DNA of 35,052 nt from a bacterium. GTDB taxonomy: Bacteria > Pseudomonadota > Alphaproteobacteria > Rhizobiales > Aestuariivirgaceae. A model generated the notes under the pieces. That model was not told the origin of the DNA and did not search any database. It was given only the letters and a program-made list of their open reading frames with translations. Shown in pieces: positions 26,307 through 33,909 of this stretch. Where the stretch lies: contig JALHQC010000044.1 in the NCBI GenBank assembly GCA_022842165.1, forward strand, positions 1-35,052, in the 5' to 3' direction. Positions within the stretch are counted from its first letter, which is position 1. Each line of letters starts with the position of its first letter. The translations under genes and the position numbers were made by a program.

Positions 26307-26406
26307 CCATTCCCGCATTACAGGTCGCAAATCCGGCTATCACCGTCTATATTCGAAGAACGAGCCATCACTTGCCGCAGTGGCGTTTCGGAGAGTATAG
26401 AAGATC

Positions 26407-27159
26407 ATGCACGGATCATCGCCACACATTCTGCCCGACGTCCTGCACCGGTGCGACAATTGCTCGATCCGCCATCAGGCGGTGTGCGGCGCCATGGACG
26501 ACGTTCAGGTCAGGAAGCTGGCGCAGATCGCGCACCGCAAGAAGGTGCCCGCCGGACAGACCATCATTTCGGACGAAGAGCCCGTCGATTTCTTCGCCAA
26601 TGTCATAACCGGAGCGGTGAAGCTGACGAAGACGCTGCCCGACGGACGCCAGCAGATCGTCGGGTTGCTGTTCGCTCCCGATTTTCTTGGCCGGGCCTAT
26701 AGCAAGAACAACCCCTATACGGCGGAAGCGGCGACCGACGTCGAGATCTGCACATTTCCGAATGCGGCCTTCGAGCGGCTGGCCGGCGAGTATCCGGGGT
26801 TGCAGCAGCGGCTGTTCCGCCACACGCTCGACGAACTCGATGCGGCACGCGACTGGATGCTGCTGCTGGGACGCAAGACGGCGGAGGAAAAGGTCGCGAG
26901 CTTCCTCTACATGCTGGCCCGGCGCAGCATGATGACGGGCTGCGAGCACAAGAACACGCCGGGCGCCTCGGCCTTTGAGCTGCCGCTGACGCGGTCGGAC
27001 ATGGCGGACTATCTGGGGCTGACCATCGAGACGGTGAGCCGCCAGCTGACACGGCTGAAAACCAGCAATGTCATCCGCCTCAGCACCAACCGGCTGATCA
27101 TGGTGCCCGACGTCGACAGGCTGGCGCATGCTGCCGGACAGGACAACGGGCGGCATTGA
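26407..27159 (+). CDS. fnrN: Oxygen-responsive transcription regulator, Crp/Fnr family
   Basis: CRP/FNR-type regulator of 250 residues. It has cysteines in the pattern CX2CX7C at residues 16, 19 and 27 plus Cys115, the four ligands expected for an oxygen-labile 4Fe-4S cluster as in FnrN/FNR. A cyclic-nucleotide-like beta barrel (about 30-145), a dimer helix (about 148-175) and a helix-turn-helix follow, with the recognition helix ETVSRQLTRLK (Glu208, Ser211, Arg212), the E--SR signature that reads TTGAT half-sites. It should be active without oxygen and control microaerobic or anaerobic genes. A matching FNR box overlaps its own stop codon in front of the universal stress gene. No clear FNR box is seen upstream of this gene itself, so autoregulation is not supported here. 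Confidence 0.92.
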   Translation: MHGSSPHILPDVLHRCDNCSIRHQAVCGAMDDVQVRKLAQIAHRKKVPAGQTIISDEEPVDFFANVITGAVKLTKTLPDGRQQIVGLLFAPDFLGRAYSKNNPYTAEAATDVEICTFPNAAFERLAGEYPGLQQRLFRHTLDELDAARDWMLLLGRKTAEEKVASFLYMLARRSMMTGCEHKNTPGASAFELPLTRSDMADYLGLTIETVSRQLTRLKTSNVIRLSTNRLIMVPDVDRLAHAAGQDNGRH

Positions 27160-27169
27160 TCCCGGTCAA
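27156..27169 (+). promoter_or_regulatory. FNR/FixK box with class II promoter spacing
   Basis: TTGAT-CCCG-GTCAA matches the FNR consensus TTGAT-N4-ATCAA at nine of ten defined bases. The sequence CATATT at 27192-27197 is a possible -10. A start site near 27204 would put the box centre about 41 bp upstream, the geometry of FNR class II activation. The ATG of the universal stress gene follows about 20 bp later. The box overlaps the stop codon of the Fnr gene just upstream. Confidence 0.65.
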
Positions 27170-27223
27170 GGACCGGAGCCGTCGCCTTCTTCATATTCGC
27201 CGCGAATGCATGAGGATGAAGCG

Positions 27224-28066
27224 ATGACCTACAAGACAATCCTTGTTTCCCTGAACGAAGTGGGCCGGATGGCCGAACTCGCAGCCGCCGCGGCCGGGCT
27301 GGCGCGCGACCTCGGCGCGCATGTGGCGGGGCTCTATGTCGTGCCAGCCGTCCAGGTCTATCCGTCGGTCGGCTTCGAGGCGGCGCCCCAGGTGTTCGAG
27401 GGCAACCGCAGCTATTTCAAGGACCATGCGGCGCGCGTGAAGCAGAGCTTCGGGGATGCGATGACGCGCGAGGGGCTGGCGCACGACTTCCGCCTCGTCG
27501 ACGCGCGGACCCCGGTGATCGCTGACGAAGTGATCGCCCAGGGGCGGAGTTCGGACGTCATCATCGTGTCGGCGACGAACCCCGACGAGATCACCGGCGT
27601 CGAACGCGATTTCGTCGAACAGGTGGTGATGTCGGCGGGGCGGCCCGTCGTGGTGCTGCCCTATCAGGGCGAGGCGAAAATCAGGCTCGACGACATCGTG
27701 GTCGGCTGGGACGGCGGACGGGAGGCCTCGCGCGCGGCCTTCGACGCGCTGCCGCTGCTGAAACTGGCGAAAACGGTGCGGATCGTGCGGGTGGACCCGC
27801 AGAAGGACCCCGCCCTGCGCGGCAGCGTGGCGGGCGCCGATCTCGCCGAAACGCTGGCGCGCCATGGCGTCAAGGCCGAGGCGATGGGCTATCCGACCGA
27901 CGGCATGGACGAGGGCCAGGCGCTGATGCGCTGCGCGGAAGACAATGGTTCCGGGCTCATCGTGATGGGGGCCTATGGCCATTCGCGGCTGGCGGAATTC
28001 ATCTTCGGCGGCGCCACGCGTTTCGTGCTGACGCGCATGACCCGCCCGGTTCTGATGTCTCACTAG
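27224..28066 (+). CDS. Universal stress protein, tandem UspA domains
   Basis: Two UspA domains in one chain (280 residues): domain 1 about residues 1-148, starting MTYKTILVSLNEVG, and domain 2 about 155-280, starting IVVGWDGG. The second carries an ATP-binding loop of the kind VMGAYGHSRLAEFIFGGATRFVL, close to the Gx2Gx9G(S/T) consensus; the first lacks a clear copy. Such tandem proteins in alphaproteobacteria are often induced by low oxygen. The ATG at 27224 has an AGGATGA ribosome-binding sequence. It lies just behind the Fnr gene with an FNR box in front, so oxygen-limited induction is a strong prediction. The hypothetical gene 12 bp downstream is likely cotranscribed. Confidence 0.93.
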   Translation: MTYKTILVSLNEVGRMAELAAAAAGLARDLGAHVAGLYVVPAVQVYPSVGFEAAPQVFEGNRSYFKDHAARVKQSFGDAMTREGLAHDFRLVDARTPVIADEVIAQGRSSDVIIVSATNPDEITGVERDFVEQVVMSAGRPVVVLPYQGEAKIRLDDIVVGWDGGREASRAAFDALPLLKLAKTVRIVRVDPQKDPALRGSVAGADLAETLARHGVKAEAMGYPTDGMDEGQALMRCAEDNGSGLIVMGAYGHSRLAEFIFGGATRFVLTRMTRPVLMSH

Positions 28067-28078
28067 AGGGTTTCGATC

Positions 28079-28450
28079 ATGCTGACCAAGATCAGGCTCG
28101 AACTGGCGCGCGACCATGACCATCCGGTGGGATCGAATGCCATCGGCTACGAGTTCGCAGCGCCGCTCGACAAGGCCGGGAAGATCGATCCGGACGAATG
28201 GCACAAGCGGCGCGAGAACTGCCGGGTGCGGCGCTTCCGGCCGGGCGAGGCCGACGACATCGGCCACCTGATTCGCAAGCCGGGTGGATCATGGGCCTTC
28301 CACTATGACATCGATTCGGACGAGGAAGACGACGAGGCGGGCTACCGCTTCGGCGACCATGCCTTTACGCTCGGCGAATATGTCTCGATCCGCGAGGACG
28401 AGGGCTTGCGCACCTTCCGGGTGGTGCGGGTGATGCCGGTCGAGGCGTGA
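28079..28450 (+). CDS. Hypothetical protein, probably cotranscribed with the Fnr-linked universal stress gene
   Basis: A soluble 123-residue protein rich in charged residues, with no signal or membrane segment. It starts MLTKIRLELARDHDHPVGSNAIGYEF and has an acidic patch DIDSDEEDDEAG (about residues 77-88) followed by YRFGDHAFTLGEYVSIREDEG. From memory, similar proteins occur beside universal stress or microaerobic genes in Rhizobiales, but I do not know a named function or domain. It begins 12 bp after the universal stress stop with an AGAGGG ribosome-binding sequence, so it should share the low-oxygen control of that gene. Confidence 0.8.
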   Translation: MLTKIRLELARDHDHPVGSNAIGYEFAAPLDKAGKIDPDEWHKRRENCRVRRFRPGEADDIGHLIRKPGGSWAFHYDIDSDEEDDEAGYRFGDHAFTLGEYVSIREDEGLRTFRVVRVMPVEA

Positions 28451-28531
28451 GCCGCCGCCGGAGATGACAAGGCCCTGAAGACCGTCTATCTGCGAGGCTC
28501 GGAGAAGCGCCGGGATTCGGGCTGAGGGCAT

Positions 28532-29986
28532 ATGACTGTCGAACGGAAGCGGAAGACTTACCAATCCTTTCCGGATCAGCCGGGCGGTTCGCAGTCCTTC
28601 GACAAGCTCATCCAGCTGCGGCTGCCGGCGCTCAAGGGGAAAAGCTTCCTCGATGTCGGCTGCAACGAGGGCTTCTTCTGCGGCTTCGCCCTGCACCAGG
28701 GCGCAAGCCGCGCCGTCGGGATCGACATGAGCGCCGATTTCATCGCGCGGGCGCGGGCGCGGTTTCCGGCCTGCGAATTCCTGCAGCAGACCTGGGACAG
28801 GCTGCCGGACGAGAAATTCGATGTCATCCTGCTCGCCTCGGCCATCCATTATGCCGAAGACCAGCCGGCGCTGATCGCCAGGCTCGTCGAGCAACTGGCG
28901 CAGGACGGGACGCTGGTCCTCGAGATCGGGATCGTCAGCGATCCGAGCAACCAGTGGATGCCGGTCAAACGCAGCATCGACACGCGCTACTTCCCGACGA
29001 TGCGCAAGCTGCGCGAGGTGCTCGAGCCCTATGCGTGGAAATACGTGGGAACAAGTGTCTCGCAGACGGGCGACCCGATCGGGCGCTATGTCGTCCATAT
29101 CCGGCGGCGGCGGCCTCTCGCGTACCTCCTCATGGTGCCCTCGTCCTATGGCAAGACCTATGTGGCGAATGCGCTGTTTCCCAAGGCCAACATACCGGTC
29201 GTCATGGGGGACGTGCTGCTCGACGATATCGCCACGGGCAAGCGCCAGGCTTCGGAAGCGCTGACCGCCTTCCTCGCCAGGCGCTACACCAAGGGCGAAG
29301 TGGACCGGGTGATGCGGGAGCTTTTCGCGGAAGGGCTGGGCGATGATTTCACCGGCGCCTGGGCGGGGGACAGTGCTGCGGCCGACATCGCCTTCGACGG
29401 CTTCATTCCGGACCGCAACCAGGATGCGATGAAGAAGCGCCTGCTGGCGCTCGGCTATTTTCCGGTGGAGATGGTGTGGCCGCTGGTCGGCAGCGTGCTG
29501 ACCGGGCCCCGGATCGCCGCGGAGCAGGCCGCGGCCTATGGCAAGCATCTGGCCGCCGCGATGCCGCCCCCGGCCGAGGCGGCAACACCTGAACCCAAGG
29601 CTGGCGCACCCTCCAATCTGGTCAAATCCTGGAAGGCCGACGGCGTGCTGGGTTTCGTCGACAAGGTGCAGGCCGAGGGGCGCGACATCGCGATCTCGGG
29701 CTGGGCGGTGGACGAGACCGGCGCCCTGCCGCAGGGCTTTGTGGTGAGCCTCAAGGGCGAGGACCATCACTGCCGGAGCGAAACCAAGGTCATGCGGCCC
29801 GATGTCGGCAAGGCCATGGGCCTGAAGGATGGCCGGGTGGGCTATCACCTGCGCCTGAGGCTGGCGGAGGCGGCAGCGCTTCCGGAGGTGATCGCGGGGC
29901 TCAAGGTCGTTGCCGCCCCTGACGGCGAGCCCAAGGGCAAGCCGTTCCGGATTTCGGCCAAGATCAGGCCAGCCGCCACGGCATAG
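28532..29986 (+). CDS. Fusion of SAM methyltransferase, P-loop kinase-like and glycan-associated beta domain
   Basis: A 484-residue protein of three modules. Residues 1-190 form a class I SAM methyltransferase (motif I FLDVGCNEGFF at 39-49, acidic GIDMS at 63-67, DVILLASAIHYAED). Residues 197-325 look like a P-loop kinase: PSSYGKT at 203-209 resembles a Walker A but has Val202 where Gly or Ala is usual, followed by VVMGDVLLDD and DIAFDGFIPDRNQDAMKKRLLALGYFP. After an Ala/Pro linker (344-360), residues 368-478 form a module with GFVDKVQ and IAISGWAVDETG, of a type seen in glycosyltransferase and sulfotransferase proteins of surface polysaccharide loci. No signal peptide. Substrate unknown; a role in modifying a sugar or glycan precursor is inferred from the tail and the downstream genes. 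The start ATG has GAGGG upstream. Confidence 0.75.
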   Translation: MTVERKRKTYQSFPDQPGGSQSFDKLIQLRLPALKGKSFLDVGCNEGFFCGFALHQGASRAVGIDMSADFIARARARFPACEFLQQTWDRLPDEKFDVILLASAIHYAEDQPALIARLVEQLAQDGTLVLEIGIVSDPSNQWMPVKRSIDTRYFPTMRKLREVLEPYAWKYVGTSVSQTGDPIGRYVVHIRRRRPLAYLLMVPSSYGKTYVANALFPKANIPVVMGDVLLDDIATGKRQASEALTAFLARRYTKGEVDRVMRELFAEGLGDDFTGAWAGDSAAADIAFDGFIPDRNQDAMKKRLLALGYFPVEMVWPLVGSVLTGPRIAAEQAAAYGKHLAAAMPPPAEAATPEPKAGAPSNLVKSWKADGVLGFVDKVQAEGRDIAISGWAVDETGALPQGFVVSLKGEDHHCRSETKVMRPDVGKAMGLKDGRVGYHLRLRLAEAAALPEVIAGLKVVAAPDGEPKGKPFRISAKIRPAATA

Positions 29987-30096
29987 GCCGCCGCGCGCCC
30001 CGCGCTCATGATATGCGCTGCGGCGATGGCTTACGTCTTGCCTCGGGATGTCATCCCCGCTAGCTATCGCGCCGGTTTCAACGGATGGGGCAAGTC

Positions 30097-31206
30097 ATGG
30101 CCAGCTACAATCTGTTCCTGCTTCCGGGCGACGGCATCGGCCCGGAGGTGATGAGGCAAGCCGAAGCGATCATCGCGTGGTTCAACGCGGAAGGCATCGC
30201 CCGCTTCGAGACCGAGCGCGGGCTGGTCGGCGGCTCGGCCTATGACGCGCATGGCAAGGCGATTTCGGAAGACCACATGGCCATGGCCAAGGCGTCGGAC
30301 GCGGTATTGTTCGGCGCCGTTGGCGGCCCGAAGTGGGACAAGGTGCCCTATGACGTGCGGCCCGAAGCGGGGCTCCTGAGGCTCCGGAAGGACCTGGGGC
30401 TGTTCGCCAACCTGCGCCCGGCGATCTGCTATCCCGCACTGGCCGACGCCTCGTCCCTCAAGCGCGACGTGGTCGAGGGGCTCGACATCCTGATCGTCCG
30501 TGAACTGACGGGCGGGGTCTACTTCGGCGAGCCCAAGACCATCACCGACCTCGGCAATGGCCAGAAGCGCGGCATCGACACGCAGGTCTACGACACCTAC
30601 GAGATCGAGCGCATCAGCCGGGTGGCTTTCGAACTGGCCCGCACGCGCCGGAAGAAAGTGTCTTCGGCGGAGAAGCGCAACGTGATGAAGACGGGCGTGT
30701 TGTGGAACGAAATCGTGACCAGGGTTCATGCGCAGGAATATCCCGATATCCAGCTCGAACATGTGCTGGCGGATAATTGCGCCATGCAACTGGTGCGCTG
30801 GCCCAAGCAGTATGACGTGATCGTCACCGACAATCTGTTCGGCGACGTGTTGTCCGACGTGGCGGCGATGCTGACCGGCTCGCTCGGCATGCTGCCGTCG
30901 GCCTCGCTGGGGGCGGCCGACGAGAAGACCGGGCGGCGGAAGTCGCTCTACGAGCCGGTGCATGGCTCGGCACCCGACATTGCCGGCACGGGGGCCGCGA
31001 ACCCCATCGCCATGATCGCCTCCTTCGGCATGGCGCTGCGCTATTCGCTGGGGCTTGGCGAATGGGCCGACAAGCTCGACCAGGCGATCTCGGCGGTGCT
31101 GGCCAAGGGCATCCGCACGAAGGACATTGCCGGCGACAAGCCGGCGAACGCCACGACGGCGGACATGGGCGCTGCCATCCTGAACGAGCTTCAGGCGCTG
31201 GCCTGA
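30097..31206 (+). CDS. leuB: 3-isopropylmalate dehydrogenase
   Basis: NAD-dependent decarboxylating dehydrogenase of leucine biosynthesis, 369 residues. It begins [19 protein letters not shown] and shows GAVGGPKWD, the [14 protein letters not shown] arginine-rich substrate loop, [27 protein letters not shown] with metal-binding aspartates, and the NAD-binding [20 protein letters not shown]. Isopropylmalate substrate is supported by the LLRLRKDL loop; isocitrate and tartrate dehydrogenases differ there. The ATG at 30097 was chosen over ATG 30085 because the family N-terminus begins here. It is not accompanied by leuC or leuD, which is common in alphaproteobacteria. It sits between glycan-related genes and looks like a housekeeping gene in the middle of that run. 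Confidence 0.96.
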   Translation: MASYNLFLLPGDGIGPEVMRQAEAIIAWFNAEGIARFETERGLVGGSAYDAHGKAISEDHMAMAKASDAVLFGAVGGPKWDKVPYDVRPEAGLLRLRKDLGLFANLRPAICYPALADASSLKRDVVEGLDILIVRELTGGVYFGEPKTITDLGNGQKRGIDTQVYDTYEIERISRVAFELARTRRKKVSSAEKRNVMKTGVLWNEIVTRVHAQEYPDIQLEHVLADNCAMQLVRWPKQYDVIVTDNLFGDVLSDVAAMLTGSLGMLPSASLGAADEKTGRRKSLYEPVHGSAPDIAGTGAANPIAMIASFGMALRYSLGLGEWADKLDQAISAVLAKGIRTKDIAGDKPANATTADMGAAILNELQALA

Positions 31207-31236
31207 AGTTCCGGCGCGGCGCGAAAGCTCTTGAAT

Positions 31237-31253
31237 CCGCGCCTCCAGCGCGG
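31237..31253 (+). terminator. Possible hairpin after leuB
   Basis: CCGCGC-CTCCA-GCGCGG forms a 6-bp perfect GC stem 30 bases after the leuB stop codon. No U-tract follows, so intrinsic termination is doubtful. Confidence 0.25.
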
Positions 31254-31332
31254 GGAATGAGCAACTTGACATTGGAGTCGCGCGAATTGCAAAAAAGGCC
31301 AAGGACACTCCCGCATCGAGGATGATTCTCGC

Positions 31333-31536
31333 ATGACCACAGCCAGGCCCACTCCGCCCGTCAGCCGCCGGCCGCGCAAGGCTGCGGGAGCGAAGAAATT
31401 CGGCGACCGCGCGCGCCTGCACTACATCGCCATCAGGCTCGCGGAATTGAGCGCCGAGCGCACGCGCCTGAAGGAAGAGCGCGTGCTGCTGAAAGCCAGG
31501 ATCGGCGCGGCGGGCGGTGAAGAGACCGCGAGATAG
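31333..31536 (+). CDS. Small basic coiled-coil protein, hypothetical
   Basis: A 67-residue protein with a basic, Pro-rich N-terminus (TTARPTPPVSRRPRKAAGAKKF) and a C-terminal helix predicted as coiled coil (ARLHYIAIRLAELSAERTRL then KEERVLLKARIG). An AGGATGA-like ribosome-binding sequence precedes the ATG. No family is recognised and it could bind nucleic acid or a partner protein, but that is a guess. It precedes the glycosyltransferase by 59 bp on the same strand and may be cotranscribed. Confidence 0.55.
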   Translation: MTTARPTPPVSRRPRKAAGAKKFGDRARLHYIAIRLAELSAERTRLKEERVLLKARIGAAGGEETAR

Positions 31537-31595
31537 TTGACCCGGAACCGTCCCTCAGGCGCCGCAGTCTTGGCAAGGCCTTGTCTGGAACCCTC

Positions 31596-33854
31596 GTGAG
31601 CAAGCGGCCGCTCTCGTGGCGCGGAAGGGTTGAAGGCGAGATCGACCTTCTCGGCGCCTATCGTACCATCGGCAGCAACGACCTGATGCGCGAGGGCGAT
31701 TTCTGGCGGGCCAGCGGCACCGATCCCTATCTCGTGTTCCGCATCGACAAGCTTGCCAACCGCGGCGCGCTCATCGTCGAGCTCGACATCCAGGTGCTGG
31801 AAGGCCGCATCTATCCACGGCTCTATTTCCAGAAGGGCGATGGCTTCGCGCAGGAGGCTTCCGAACTGATGCGGCGGACCGGCATGGGGCACTACAAGCT
31901 GACGGCCTATCTTACCAAGCCCAGCGCCATGCTGCGGCTGGACCCCGCCGAACAGGCCTGCGCCTTCCGCATCCGGCAGTTCTCGATCCGGCGCACGACA
32001 CCCGCCACCTTCTTCATGCGGACCTTGCGCAACGGTGCCAACAAGGGCGAGGAGCAGCCAAAATTCGCCCGCGTGATGCGCGCCATCCGGCAGGTGGCGA
32101 AGAGCGGCATCGCCTTCGAGACGATCGAGGGCGGCAAGACGGAAAAGCCGGCCGACTCGCGCTATCTGCGCTGGATCAATTATTTCGACCATTCGGATGA
32201 GGACCGGAGCGCCGTCGAGGCGCGGATCGAATGCCTCGCCGCGGCACCGCTGATCTCGGTCGTGATGCCGGTCTACAATACGCCCGAGGCGCTGCTCGAC
32301 CAGGCGATCGAAAGCGTTGCCAAGCAGATTTACCCAAACTGGGAACTGTGCATCGCCGATGACGCGTCGACCGCTGCCTGGGTCAAGCCCGCGCTCGAGC
32401 GCTGGATGGCGCGCGAGCCGCGCATCAAGGTGTGCTTCAGAAGCACGAACGGCCATATCGCCGCCGCCACCAACTCGGCCTTCGCACTCGCCAGCGGCCA
32501 GTTCGTGGCGCTGCTCGATCATGACGACATCCTGAGGCCGCATGCGCTGGCGGAAGTCGCCTTCGCGCTCGACCGCAATCCGGACGCGCAGATCATCTAT
32601 TCGGACGAGGACAAGATCACCGAGGACGGGCAGCGCCGCTTCGATCCGTTCTTCAAGCCGGACTGGAACCCGGACCTGTTCCTCGCCCAGAATTACCTGA
32701 ACCACCTGACGGTGCACCGCGCCGCCAACATCCGCGCGGCGGGCGGATGGCGGGAAGCCTATTACGGCAGCCAGGACTACGACCTCAACCTCCGGATCGT
32801 GAAGGCGATCGGGCAGCGCCACATCGTGCATATTCCGAAGATCCTCTATCACTGGCGGCTGACCGCGCAATCGATGGCGCAGGACGAGGGCTCCAAGACC
32901 TATGCGGTGGACAATGCCATCAGGGCCCTGCAGTCGCATCTCGATCAATCGGAAGCCAGAGGCGCGGTCGAGCAGATTCCCGAGACCAACTGGTACCGCA
33001 TCCGCTACGCCCTGCCGGAACCCGCGCCGCTCGCCTCGATCGTCATTCCGACGCGCAACGGCCATGCGATCCTGAAAAGCTGCATCGATTCGATCACGGC
33101 CAGGACCACCTATCCGAATTACGAGATCATCGTCGTCGACAATGGCAGCGACGATCCGGAGGCGCTGGCGTATTTCGAAAGCCTCGAAGCGGGCGGTGTT
33201 GCGCGGGTGCTGCGCTATCCTCACGCCTTCAACTATTCGGCGATCAACAATTTCGCGGTGGCGCAGGCCAGGGGCCAGGTGGTGGCGCTGGTCAACAACG
33301 ACATCGAGGTGATCTCGCCCGATTGGCTGACCGAGATGGTGAGCCTGGCGCTGCGGCCCGGCACCGGCTGCGTGGGTGCCAAGCTCTATTATCCCAACGA
33401 TACGATCCAGCATGCCGGCGTCATCGTCGGGCTTGGCGGCGTGGCGGGCCATTCCCACAAGACCTTCGAGCGCAAGGCGCGGGGCTATTTCGGGCGGCTG
33501 ATGGTGACGCAGAATGTTTCCGCCGTGACGGCGGCCTGCCTCGTGGTCCGCAAGGCGGTCTATGAGGAGGTTGGCGGCCTCGATGAGGAGAACCTCAAGG
33601 TGGCATTCAACGACGTCGATTTGTGCCTGAAGGTGAGTGCGGCCGGCTATTTCAATGTGTGGACGCCGTTCGCCGAACTCTATCATCACGAGTCGGTGTC
33701 GCGCGGCAGCGAGGACGATCCCGTCAAGCGCGCGCGGTTCAAGGCGGAAGTCATGTTCATGAAATCGAAATGGGGCGCGGCGCTGACGGCGGACCCGCAT
33801 TATTCGCCGCATCTGACGCTGAAGTATGAGGATTATTCGATCAATGCCGAGTAG
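31596..33854 (+). CDS. Glycosyltransferase with two GT2 (GT-A) domains
   Basis: A large GT-A fold protein (752 residues from this GTG; a TTG at 31581 would add five). Numbering from the TTG, an N-terminal extension of about 220 residues of unknown fold is followed by two family-2 glycosyltransferase domains. The first (about 224-460) has ISVVMPVYNTPEALLDQAIES and the metal motif DHDD at 313-316. The second (about 484-715) has ASIVIPTRNGHAILKSCIDS and NNDIEV with Asp574. Two catalytic sites suggest a processive or alternating polymerase for a capsule, O-antigen or exopolysaccharide. There are no membrane segments, so it acts at the cytoplasmic face. Start choice is uncertain: GGAA precedes the GTG at short spacing, and neither start is strong. 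It is followed by a sulfotransferase. Confidence 0.85.
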   Translation: MSKRPLSWRGRVEGEIDLLGAYRTIGSNDLMREGDFWRASGTDPYLVFRIDKLANRGALIVELDIQVLEGRIYPRLYFQKGDGFAQEASELMRRTGMGHYKLTAYLTKPSAMLRLDPAEQACAFRIRQFSIRRTTPATFFMRTLRNGANKGEEQPKFARVMRAIRQVAKSGIAFETIEGGKTEKPADSRYLRWINYFDHSDEDRSAVEARIECLAAAPLISVVMPVYNTPEALLDQAIESVAKQIYPNWELCIADDASTAAWVKPALERWMAREPRIKVCFRSTNGHIAAATNSAFALASGQFVALLDHDDILRPHALAEVAFALDRNPDAQIIYSDEDKITEDGQRRFDPFFKPDWNPDLFLAQNYLNHLTVHRAANIRAAGGWREAYYGSQDYDLNLRIVKAIGQRHIVHIPKILYHWRLTAQSMAQDEGSKTYAVDNAIRALQSHLDQSEARGAVEQIPETNWYRIRYALPEPAPLASIVIPTRNGHAILKSCIDSITARTTYPNYEIIVVDNGSDDPEALAYFESLEAGGVARVLRYPHAFNYSAINNFAVAQARGQVVALVNNDIEVISPDWLTEMVSLALRPGTGCVGAKLYYPNDTIQHAGVIVGLGGVAGHSHKTFERKARGYFGRLMVTQNVSAVTAACLVVRKAVYEEVGGLDEENLKVAFNDVDLCLKVSAAGYFNVWTPFAELYHHESVSRGSEDDPVKRARFKAEVMFMKSKWGAALTADPHYSPHLTLKYEDYSINAE

Positions 33855-33909
33855 ACAGGCGTTCAAGACTACTGCGCCGGCGGCGGGCGCCGCCGATAGG
33901 AAATGATCC

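Noticed and set aside
26372-26401. A TTGCCG and TATAGA pair, 18 bases apart, just before the Fnr gene.
   Set aside because: A start site for this promoter would fall at the ATG itself, giving a leaderless transcript. The evidence is too weak to list it as a promoter.
28289-29848. A 519-codon minus-strand frame over the methyltransferase fusion.
   Set aside because: Low-complexity Arg/His-rich translation without motifs, opposite a gene with clear SAM-methyltransferase and P-loop-like blocks.
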